Source: Paracoccus aminophilus JCM 7686 (GTDB lineage Bacteria; Pseudomonadota; Alphaproteobacteria; Rhodobacterales; Rhodobacteraceae). Taken from it: a stretch of DNA of 64,000 nucleotides. Shown piece by piece: positions 56,876 to 64,000 of this stretch. Both the position numbers and the translations under genes were made by a program. The notes under the pieces are model-generated. The model made no database searches. It was given only the letters and a program-made list of their open reading frames with translations, and was not told the origin of the DNA. Position 1 is the stretch's first letter, and every line of letters starts with the position of its first letter. The stretch spans positions 32,501-96,500 of the forward strand of contig NC_022042.1 of the NCBI RefSeq assembly GCF_000444995.1, written 5' to 3'.

Positions 56876-58078
56876 TTAAAGGCTATCCAAAGCGCGCTCG
56901 AGATCGTCGAGAATATCATCGACATTTTCCAGCCCGACCGACAGCCGCAAAAGCCCATCCGAAATCCCATGCTTTTCGCGCTCTTCCGCGCTGTAAATCG
57001 CATGGGTCATCGAGGCCGGATGCTGGATCAGAGTTTCCGCATCGCCAAGGCTGACCGCGCGGGTTACCAGCTCCAGCCGGTTCATCAGCGCCATGCCTTC
57101 GGCCATCCCCCCGTCGAGCTCGAACGAGATCAGCCCGCCAAAGCCCGACATCTGCCGCTTGGCGATCTCATGCTCGGCGAAGCTTTCGAGCCCCGGATAA
57201 GAGACCGACGCGACCTTGGCGTGGCCTTCAAGCAGCCGCGCAACCTTCATCGCCGACGACGAATGACGCTCGACCCGCAGTTCCAGCGTCTTCAGCCCGC
57301 GCAAAAGCAGGAAGCAGTTGAAGGGCGACAGCGTCGCGCCCGTCACCCAGCGCAGCCCGGTCTGACGGACCTTTTGCAGCGTCTCGGCGCGGCCAACGAC
57401 CAGACCGGCCAGCACATCACCATGCCCGCCGATATATTTCGTCGCCGAATGCAGCACGATATCCGCGCCATGTTCGAGCGGGCGCTGCAGGATCGGCGTG
57501 GCGAAGGTGTTGTCAACGACGACCTCGGCGCCATGGGCATGGGCGATCGCAGCAACCGCGGCAATGTCGATCACCCGCAGGTTCGGGTTCGCGGGGGTCT
57601 CGAAATAGACGAGCTTCGTCTTCGGGCCAAGCGCCGCTTCCAATGTCTCGGGCCGGGTGAAATCGGCCAGTTTCACCGAGATCCCCCAACGCGGCAGCGC
57701 CTGCGTGAAATAGGCATAGGCATTGCCGTAGAGCGTATGGTCGATCACGACCTCGTCGCCCGCATCCAGAAGCGAGAGCATCGTGCCCGAAATCGCGGCC
57801 ATGCCCGAGCCCAAAGCAATCGCGGTCTCGCCGCCCTCAAGGCTCGCGATGCGCTCTTCGAGAATGGTCTGGGTCGGGTTCTTGGTCCGCCCGTAGATAT
57901 AGCCCTTACGCTCACCCCGGAAGAGCTCGGAGCCCTGCTCGGCCGTCTCGAAAGCATAGGTCGAGGTCATGTAGATCGGCGGCGTCAGCGCGCCGTTTTC
58001 GGTCGCGGGATCATAGCCCAGATGGATCGCGCGGGTCGAAAGGCCGGGCTGGCGGTTGCGGCGGGAGGTCTCGGTCAT
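56876..58078 (-). CDS. PLP-dependent sulfur amino acid lyase (methionine gamma-lyase-like)
   Basis: 400 aa, Cys/Met-metabolism PLP family. PLP lysine K214 in HSATKYIGGHGDVLAG, D189 in VVVDNTFATP, Y117 in HTLYGNAYAYF, Y62 and R64 (IYGRTKNPT). The active-site Cys of characterised methionine gamma-lyases (two residues after LYG in P. putida) is N119 here, so cystathionine lyase/synthase or O-acetylhomoserine sulfhydrylase activity is also possible. ATG 58078 follows GAGGATAAG. Confidence 0.85.
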   Translation of the reverse strand: MTETSRRNRQPGLSTRAIHLGYDPATENGALTPPIYMTSTYAFETAEQGSELFRGERKGYIYGRTKNPTQTILEERIASLEGGETAIALGSGMAAISGTMLSLLDAGDEVVIDHTLYGNAYAYFTQALPRWGISVKLADFTRPETLEAALGPKTKLVYFETPANPNLRVIDIAAVAAIAHAHGAEVVVDNTFATPILQRPLEHGADIVLHSATKYIGGHGDVLAGLVVGRAETLQKVRQTGLRWVTGATLSPFNCFLLLRGLKTLELRVERHSSSAMKVARLLEGHAKVASVSYPGLESFAEHEIAKRQMSGFGGLISFELDGGMAEGMALMNRLELVTRAVSLGDAETLIQHPASMTHAIYSAEEREKHGISDGLLRLSVGLENVDDILDDLERALDSL

Positions 58079-58441
58079 CTTATCCTCGATCGGCTTTGGC
58101 AGGCGGGCGCGACATGCGCGGGCAAGCCTTTGAATCTGTGTCATTTCGCCCCGTCGGGCGGGCCGCCTACCTAGAATGGCCCCATCAGGTCCACCGGGCA
58201 GTTGGCGGCGAATTTCCTGAGCAATGCCTAGCATTCTCGGGCAAAAAGTGTCAATAAAAGGAACTGAATATCATTATTAGGAACAAATTTTCTCGCGTTC
58301 CGGGAGGTGGCAGGGGTGATCTGCCACCCGAGCCCGCCACAAGAGAAGAATCACGAAAGATCCGACGGAAGCGATTCGCCGTGATCGATCCGAATGAAGG
58401 CAAAGGACCGCCCTGATCGCGGGCGGCGATTGGATGAACCC
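58079..58441. other. 363-bp divergent intergenic region with a hairpin
   Basis: Between the PLP-lyase and phytoene-desaturase-like genes. An AT-rich part near 58249-58290 is the likely promoter area, with AGGAAC repeated at 58258 and 58279. An 8-bp hairpin GGTGGCAG-GGGTGAT-CTGCCACC (58306-58328) follows. No gene is supportable. Confidence 0.5.
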
Positions 58442-60043
58442 ATGACGACTTATGATGCCGTGATCATCGGCGGCGGCCATAACGGCCTTGTCTGCGGCGC
58501 CTATCTGGCGAAGGCGGGCCAAAAGGTGCTGGTGCTCGAACGCCGCGCGCTGATCGGGGGCGCCTGCGTGACCGAGGAGCTTTGGCCGGGCTATCACGTC
58601 TCGACCGCCTCGCATATGCTGGGGATGATGCAGCCGCGCGTGGTCGTGGATCTCGAGCTTGAAAAATTCGGCTATGGCGCGATTGCGACGCCGCCGGGCG
58701 TGCATCTGATCGAGGGGGTCGGTCCGGTCGTGTTGTGGCAGGATGCGGCGAAACTACAGGCCGAATTCGCGCGATTCTCCAAGCGCGACGCCGAGAATTA
58801 TCCGAAGTTTCAGGCCCATCTCGCCAAGGTCGCGCCGCATTTCCAACGGCTTTTGTGGCAAGTTCCGCCCGATCCGGCCAAGCCCGGATTGCGGTCCCTG
58901 GTGGGGCTGGCGCGCACCGCGCTTGCCAATCGCGGGCTGCTTCCGGCCTTCCATGATGTGACCGATCTCATCACCATGTCGGCCTGGGATTATCTCGCGC
59001 GCTGGTTCGAAAGCCCCGAGGTTCTGGCGATCCTTGGCTATTATCCGGCGGCGGCGGCGGGGCAATCGAACTCGATCCATGATCCGGGCACGGCTTATTT
59101 CCTGCTGCGCAACCACCTGCGCGAGCCGGGTTTCGGCCCCGCGGGCGGCACGGGGCTCGCGCGCGGCGGCATGGGCTCGGTCACGCAGGCGATCGCGGCC
59201 TCGGGGCGACGCTATGGCCTTGAAATCCGCGAGAATGCCGAGGTCGAGGAGGTGCTGATCGAAGGCGCGCGCGCCAGTGGTGTGCGGCTGATCGGCGGCG
59301 AGATCATTCGCGCCCGCAGCGTGATCTCGAATGCCGCGACCCAGCATCTTTTCGGCGATCTCGTGCCCGAAAGCGCCGCGCCCGAGCCCTTCCGGCGCGA
59401 GGTGACGGCGATCCACAGCCAATCCACCGCCTTCAAGATCCATCTCGCCGTCGATACCCCGCCCCCCTTCACCGGGCTGCGCGAGGCGGGCTATCCCCAT
59501 GACGCGCCGGTGCAGGTCACGCTGGCACCCAGCCTCGACTATATCGAGCGCGCCTATCACGAGATGAAGCTCGGCGAGCTGTCGTCGCGCCCCTATATGA
59601 CCGTGCAATGTCCGACGCTGATCGACCCGTCGCTCGCGCCCAAGGGCAAACATCTGCTCTCGCTTTACGGCGGCCATGTCCCGCCTGCGGCCAAGGGCGA
59701 GCGGCGTGGCGAGAACTTCCGCGAAGCGCTGTTTCAGCGCGTGCTCGACACGATTTCCGCCCATGCGCCGGGCTGGGATCGGGTCTGGCATCACCGCCAG
59801 ATCCTGCTCGCAGAGGATTACGAAGAGATCTTTCGCCTGCCCGGCGGCAGCCCCCATCACGGCGATCTGACGCCGGATCAGCTGTTCTTCCGCCGTCCGA
59901 TCCGGGGCTTTGCCGATTACCGCACCCCGGTGGCGGGGCTCTATCTGTGCGGGGCGTCCGCCCATCCCGGCGGCGGGGTCACCGGCGTTCCGGGCTATAA
60001 TGCGGCGCGGGTCGTCGGGCGCGATCTCGGTGCGCGGCTGTGA
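58442..60043 (+). CDS. Phytoene desaturase-like FAD-dependent oxidoreductase (PYROXD2/CrtI-related)
   Basis: 533 aa. N-terminal FAD-binding motif: YDAVIIGGGHNGLVCGAYLAKAG with VLVLERRALIGGACVTEE. The C-terminal FAD contact is GLYLCGASAHPGGGVTGVPGYNAARVV. It belongs to the large NAD(P)/FAD oxidoreductase family around PYROXD2; no other carotenoid gene is near, so carotenoid synthesis is not implied. Start at MTTYDA. Confidence 0.87.
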   Translation: MTTYDAVIIGGGHNGLVCGAYLAKAGQKVLVLERRALIGGACVTEELWPGYHVSTASHMLGMMQPRVVVDLELEKFGYGAIATPPGVHLIEGVGPVVLWQDAAKLQAEFARFSKRDAENYPKFQAHLAKVAPHFQRLLWQVPPDPAKPGLRSLVGLARTALANRGLLPAFHDVTDLITMSAWDYLARWFESPEVLAILGYYPAAAAGQSNSIHDPGTAYFLLRNHLREPGFGPAGGTGLARGGMGSVTQAIAASGRRYGLEIRENAEVEEVLIEGARASGVRLIGGEIIRARSVISNAATQHLFGDLVPESAAPEPFRREVTAIHSQSTAFKIHLAVDTPPPFTGLREAGYPHDAPVQVTLAPSLDYIERAYHEMKLGELSSRPYMTVQCPTLIDPSLAPKGKHLLSLYGGHVPPAAKGERRGENFREALFQRVLDTISAHAPGWDRVWHHRQILLAEDYEEIFRLPGGSPHHGDLTPDQLFFRRPIRGFADYRTPVAGLYLCGASAHPGGGVTGVPGYNAARVVGRDLGARL

Positions 60044-60080
60044 TTTTTGGGGCGGACTGAGACGGCCCGCCCGTCAGCCT

Positions 60081-60839
60081 TCAGGCGGGAAAGCCCAGAT
60101 CGGTCTCGATCAGCGAGACCGCGCGGGCCAAGGCGTCGTGATAGCGCTCGGGGTCGGACAGGCTCATGCGCTCGACCGGACCGGCGACGCCGACCGCGCC
60201 GATGACCTTGTTCGAGGGCGTCTTGATCGCGCGCGCAAACGAGGTCACGCCGAGGCGATATTCGCCGCTGGTCGTCGCATAGCCGCGCGCCCGGACATCG
60301 GCCAATTGCGCCTGCAATTCGGGCAGCGAGCCCACGGTGTTTTCGGTGAATTTCTGGATCATTTCGCCGACGCCCAAAAGCTCCTCATGCGGCAGCCAGG
60401 CCAGCATCGCCTTGCCAGAGCTGGTGCAGAAGGCCGGTTCGCGCTCGCCATTCGAGACATAGGTCCGCACCGCATGGGGCCCGTCGACCTTGTCGATGTA
60501 AAGCACCTGCCCCTGATCGAAGACCGACAGATGCGCGGTCTCTTCGGTGTCTTGCGACAGCTGCGCCAGATGGCGGCCCGCGACCGTCGGCAGGCTCAGC
60601 CGGTCATAGACCCGCCGCCCCATTTCCCATTGCCGCAAGGTCGGGCGATAGGTGCGCGTGGCCGCGTCGCGGGTGACATAGCCGCAGGCTTCAAGCGTCT
60701 GCAAAAGCCGGTGCGCATTGCTTTTCGAGATACCGCATTCATTGGCCAAAGCCGTGAGATTACAAAGCTCTGGGTTCTGCGCCATCGCTTCCAAGACGCG
60801 CAGACCTTTGACGACCGTTGTTTCCACCCTTTGCCTCAT
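60081..60839 (-). CDS. IclR-family transcriptional regulator
   Basis: 252 aa. N-terminal HTH: VVKGLRVLEAMAQNPEL, LTALANECGISKSNAHRLLQTL. Ligand domain from about 75 with ETAHLSVFDQGQVLYIDKVDG and AFCTSSGKAMLAWLP. It lies 13 bases after a palindrome TTCCA-CTATA-TGGAA. Adjacent downstream-direction genes are the dpp-type transporter (upstream, same strand) and the convergent oxidoreductase. Confidence 0.9.
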   Translation of the reverse strand: MRQRVETTVVKGLRVLEAMAQNPELCNLTALANECGISKSNAHRLLQTLEACGYVTRDAATRTYRPTLRQWEMGRRVYDRLSLPTVAGRHLAQLSQDTEETAHLSVFDQGQVLYIDKVDGPHAVRTYVSNGEREPAFCTSSGKAMLAWLPHEELLGVGEMIQKFTENTVGSLPELQAQLADVRARGYATTSGEYRLGVTSFARAIKTPSNKVIGAVGVAGPVERMSLSDPERYHDALARAVSLIETDLGFPA

Positions 60840-60852
60840 CCTCGTTCGGTAA

Positions 60853-60867
60853 TTCCACTATATGGAA
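60853..60867. promoter_or_regulatory. Palindromic IclR-type operator candidate
   Basis: TTCCA-CTATA-TGGAA, a perfect 5-5-5 inverted repeat 14 bases before the IclR start; IclR-family sites are often TTCC/GGAA palindromes. It would autoregulate the gene. Confidence 0.55.
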
Positions 60868-60916
60868 CTATTTTCAGGATTTTGGCAAGGCCTCCGGCGC
60901 GTTTTCCGGCCTTTTC

Positions 60917-62524
60917 TCAGGCCACTTTCAGGTCCATTCGAAGCGCCAAACGCTGGTCCAGCCAACCGGGATCAAGCGTCGGCACCGAGGCGATCAGCTT
61001 GCGGGTGTAATCCTCTTTCGGCGCGCCCAAAATCTTGGCGGTGGCGCCGGATTCCACGATTCGGCCGTGGCGCATCACCACCACCTCGTCGGCAATCGCC
61101 CGCACCGTCGCGAGGTCATGGGTGATGAAAAGGATCGAGAGATCGCGCTCGGCCTGCACCCGGGCAAGCAGGCGCAGGATATCGCCCTGCACGACCTGAT
61201 CGAGCGCCGAAGTCACCTCGTCGCAGATGAGCAATTTCGGATCGGCCAGCAAGGCGCGCGCCAACGCGACGCGCTGCTTTTGCCCGCCGGACAGCTCTCC
61301 GGGGAAGCGGTCGGCCAAGGCGGGGTCGAGTTCCATCGAGCGCAGGATCTCGTCGATCCGCGCCTTCAGGGCGGCCCCCTTCAAGCCAAGGAAATGCCGC
61401 GCCGGATGGCCCAGCAATTCGCTGACCCTTTGGCGCGGGTTCAGCGAGGTATCGGGCGATTGATGGACCAGTTGCACATCGCGCAACTGCGCCAGACTGC
61501 GGCGGTCGAGCTTGGGCGGCAGCGCCGCATCGTCGAGCGTGATCTGGCCCTGTCGCGCGGGCAAAAGCCCCGCGATCACCCGCGCCAAGGTCGATTTCCC
61601 CGAGCCGCTTTCGCCGACAATCGCCACCGTCCGCCCTTGCCCCAGCGAGAGCGCGACATCGGAAATCACGTCACCGCCACCGGGATAGCCCGCCGTGACG
61701 CGCTCGATATTCAGCCGCGCCGGGGTCGCGGGACGAACCGGCGCATCCATCTCGCGGATGGTCCAAAGCGTGCGGGTATAGGGGTCTTTCGGCGCGTCGA
61801 GGATCTGGCGCACCGTGCCTTCCTCAAGGATCCGCCCCTGCCGCATGATCGCCAGCCGATCCGAGACCTGCGCGACCACCGCCAGATCATGGCTGATGAA
61901 CAAGGCCGCCGTGCCGCGCTCGCGCACCACACGGCGCAAAGCGGCCAGAACCTCGACCTGCGTCGTGACATCCAGCGCGGTCGTCGGCTCGTCAAAGACG
62001 ATCAGATCAGGCTCGCAGATCATCGCCATCGCGGTCATCACACGCTGCAACTGCCCGCCCGAAACCTCATGCGGATAAGAGCCCGCGATGCGCGCCGGAT
62101 CGGGCAGGCCGAGCTCGGCAAAAAGCGCGAGCGCGCGGGCTTGCGCCGCCTCGCGCGACAGATGGCCATGACGCAGCGCGGTCTCGACGGTCTGGTCGAT
62201 CAGGCGGAACCCGGGGTTGAAAGCAGCGGCGGCGCTTTGCGCGACATAGGCGATGCGGTCGCCCTGCAAGGCGCGCAGCCGGGCGGGCGGCAGCGCGCGC
62301 AGGTCGTGACCTGCAAAGCCGATCTCGCCGCTCGCGATCCGGCAGCCCGGTCGCGCGTGGCCCATCGCCGCGAGCCCCAAGGTCGATTTGCCAGAGCCGC
62401 TTTCGCCGACCAGCCCCAGCACCTCGCCCTTGGCAAGCGCCAGCGAGACGCCGTCGAGAATGGCGGTCTCTTGCCCGCGCGCGCCAGCCGTCACGCGCAG
62501 ATCGCGCAGATGAAGCAGCGTCAT
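60917..62524 (-). CDS. Fused double ATPase of a Dpp/Opp-type ABC importer
   Basis: 535 aa with two complete ATPase domains. First: [43 protein letters not shown]. Second: [43 protein letters not shown]. In the second Walker B the usual DEPT is DEVT. Such fusions replace separate DppD and DppF proteins. The start overlaps the upstream permease stop (ATGA). Confidence 0.92.
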   Translation of the reverse strand: MTLLHLRDLRVTAGARGQETAILDGVSLALAKGEVLGLVGESGSGKSTLGLAAMGHARPGCRIASGEIGFAGHDLRALPPARLRALQGDRIAYVAQSAAAAFNPGFRLIDQTVETALRHGHLSREAAQARALALFAELGLPDPARIAGSYPHEVSGGQLQRVMTAMAMICEPDLIVFDEPTTALDVTTQVEVLAALRRVVRERGTAALFISHDLAVVAQVSDRLAIMRQGRILEEGTVRQILDAPKDPYTRTLWTIREMDAPVRPATPARLNIERVTAGYPGGGDVISDVALSLGQGRTVAIVGESGSGKSTLARVIAGLLPARQGQITLDDAALPPKLDRRSLAQLRDVQLVHQSPDTSLNPRQRVSELLGHPARHFLGLKGAALKARIDEILRSMELDPALADRFPGELSGGQKQRVALARALLADPKLLICDEVTSALDQVVQGDILRLLARVQAERDLSILFITHDLATVRAIADEVVVMRHGRIVESGATAKILGAPKEDYTRKLIASVPTLDPGWLDQRLALRMDLKVA

Positions 62525-63390
62525 CGCGAGCCTCCGGCGCGGTTTTCCAGCCAGCCGTCGGCGACGTAATTCACCGCCAGCGTCAGCACGGCGATGCAGA
62601 TCGCGGGCAGGATCGGGGTGATCTGGCCGCGGCTGATGAGCGAGGCGTTTTCGCGCACCATCGAGCCCCAGTCAGCGGTCGGCGGTTGCAGACCGACGCC
62701 CAAAAACGAGAGCCCCGAGATCGCCAGAAAGACGAAGCAAAAGCGCAGCCCGAATTCCGCGACCACCGTCGGCAGGATATTCGGCAGGATCTCGCGCGTC
62801 ATGATCCGCAAGCCGCTGTCACCGCGCAGGCGTGCGACCTCGATGAAGTCCATCACCGCGACATCGCGGGCCGAGGCGCGCGCGACGCGAAAGACCTTGG
62901 CGCTGTCGAGAAGCGCAAGGATCAGCACCAGATTGACCGCCGAAGCGCCAAAGACGGTGAGCAGGAGCAGCGAGAAAATCAGGCTCGGCATCGACAAAAG
63001 GATGTCGGCCAGCCGCGAGATCAGCTGATCGCGCCAACCGCTGCGCAGGGCGCTGTAGATCCCCGCCGCCATGCCGACCGCAAAGGCCAGAGCGGTTGTC
63101 GCCAGCGCGATCCCGATCGTATTGCGTGCGCCATAGATCAGCCGTGACAGAAGGTCTCGGCCCAGTTGATCGGTGCCAAGATAGGTCGGCGCGGCCCAAG
63201 CCTGATAGGGCCGCCCAACGATCTGCGCCTCGCCAAAGGGCGCGATCAGCGGCGCGAAAATCGCGACCAGCGCATAAAGCGCGATGATGGCCAGCCCGAT
63301 CTGGGCGCTGAGGCCAAGTCCGGCAATCGCTTGAAGAGCGGCCGAACGGCGGCGCGGCAGCGCCTTGGCGGGATGGAGTTCAGCGGGCAT
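62521..63390 (-). CDS. Dpp/Opp-type ABC permease (DppC-like)
   Basis: About 289 aa. Landmarks: YLGTDQLGRDLLSRLIYGARN near residue 75, coupling loop VMDFIEVARLRGDSGLRIMTREILP, and GLSFLGVGLQPPTADWGSM. The ATG at 63390 gives an 11-base overlap with the upstream permease; an ATG at 63411 is a longer alternative. No clear ribosome site, so coupling is likely. Confidence 0.87.
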   Translation of the reverse strand: MPAELHPAKALPRRRSAALQAIAGLGLSAQIGLAIIALYALVAIFAPLIAPFGEAQIVGRPYQAWAAPTYLGTDQLGRDLLSRLIYGARNTIGIALATTALAFAVGMAAGIYSALRSGWRDQLISRLADILLSMPSLIFSLLLLTVFGASAVNLVLILALLDSAKVFRVARASARDVAVMDFIEVARLRGDSGLRIMTREILPNILPTVVAEFGLRFCFVFLAISGLSFLGVGLQPPTADWGSMVRENASLISRGQITPILPAICIAVLTLAVNYVADGWLENRAGGSR

Positions 63391-64000
63391 GGAGTTGACG
63401 CGGATTGGCAAGGATCGCGATCACATCGGCGATCAGATTGAAGAGGATATAGGTCGCGGCAAAGATCAAAGCGCAGGCCTGCACCACCGGAATATCGCGC
63501 TGCTTGACCGCATCGACCATCAGCTGGCCAATGCCGGGATAGACGAAAACCACCTCGACCATGACGACGCCCGCGATCAGATAGGCCAAGTTCAGCGCAA
63601 CCACGGTCGCGACCGGCCCCCAAGCGTTGCGAAGCGCGTGCCGCCCGACGATGCGGGTCGGCGCAAGGCCCTTCAACCGCGCCATCTCGACCCATTGCGA
63701 CGACAAAAGCGAGATCAGAACCGCCCGCGTCATCCGCATCATATGAGCGATAATCACCAGCCCCAGCACGGTCGCCGGCAGCGAGATCTTCCACATATGC
63801 TCCCAAAATCCGGTGCGCTCATTGACCGAGGCGAGGATGGGGAAACGCGGGATCGCTTCCAGCCCGGTTTGCGTCGCCTGACTGAGCCAGCCGGGCAAAA
63901 GCTGGGCGAGCTCCGAATGCAGGAAAATATCCTTCGAAATGACCAGATAGGTCAGCAGATAGGCCAGGAAGAACTCGGGGAAAGAGATGGTGATCAGCGT
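63380..64000 (-). CDS. Dpp/Opp-type ABC permease (DppB-like), partial
   Basis: The 3' 207 codons of a DppB-type permease; the 5' end is past the window edge and the frame is open to base 64000. Seen: TLITISFPEFFLAYLLTYLV, coupling loop SSQWVEMARLKGLAPTRIVGRHALRNA, VVFVYPGIGQLMVDAVKQRDIPVV. An SBP gene probably lies just beyond. Confidence 0.85.
   Translation of the reverse strand, partial: TLITISFPEFFLAYLLTYLVISKDIFLHSELAQLLPGWLSQATQTGLEAIPRFPILASVNERTGFWEHMWKISLPATVLGLVIIAHMMRMTRAVLISLLSSQWVEMARLKGLAPTRIVGRHALRNAWGPVATVVALNLAYLIAGVVMVEVVFVYPGIGQLMVDAVKQRDIPVVQACALIFAATYILFNLIADVIAILANPRQLHAR

Noticed and set aside
58442..60043. Carotenoid biosynthesis gene crtI
   Set aside because: No other carotenoid gene is nearby, and the sequence fits the broader PYROXD2-like family.

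Overview
The window is a high-GC alphaproteobacterial chromosome segment, most likely from the Rhodobacteraceae and probably Paracoccus or a close relative. Three things point there: the form of the 23S/5S/initiator-tRNA end of the rRNA operon, the codon and GC pattern, and the dense set of ABC importers and amino-acid or osmolyte catabolic genes. It opens with the 3' two-thirds of a 23S rRNA gene, a 5S rRNA gene and tRNA-fMet. After that come transport and catabolic operons, many with 4-base ATGA stop/start overlaps.

Region by region: (1) 2.5-6.5 kb holds a minus-strand set of SDR dehydrogenase, APC permease, small secreted protein and nitrilase-type hydrolase, next to a LuxR-type regulator. 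(2) 7.4-11.7 kb is a cobalamin-riboswitch operon with a CbiX/ferredoxin-like protein, an SBP and two Dpp/Nik-type permeases. It has no ATPase gene of its own and is a candidate cobalt importer. (3) 11.8-18.6 kb is a complete Dpp/Opp-type importer following a DddP-like M24 protein. (4) 18.9-24 kb holds an aldehyde dehydrogenase, a COG4091-type SAF-domain protein, an MFS carrier and a LysR regulator. (5) 24.4-34.5 kb is a polyamine-type ABC importer next to a LysR regulator and a clear creatinase. The first permease gene is split by an apparently intact 3,695-bp Tn3-family transposon with perfect 38-bp inverted repeats and a 5-bp target duplication.

(6) 34.8-38.0 kb holds a MarR-GNAT fusion, then an ArsR regulator divergent from a NIPSNAP/ABM/TSUP operon. 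(7) 38.5-50.0 kb is a cluster of VOC protein, RraA-like aldolase, two amidases, a GntR regulator, two aminotransferases and an acidic/polar amino-acid ABC importer. It shares an upstream TTGYTGACAA motif and looks like a catabolic pathway for an amidated or gamma-branched amino acid. (8) 50.2-54.1 kb is an ECF sigma/FecR/TonB-receptor iron module. (9) 54.2-58.1 kb has a decayed MocR-type gene, a VapBC-like toxin-antitoxin pair, an AhpD-like protein and a methionine gamma-lyase-like enzyme. (10) 58.4-64 kb has a phytoene-desaturase-like oxidoreductase, an IclR regulator with a palindromic site and a further Dpp-type importer that runs off the window.

Taken together this is a nutrient-scavenging region: at least five ABC importers, each beside enzymes and a local regulator. 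Functions are read from motifs and gene order only; no database search was possible.
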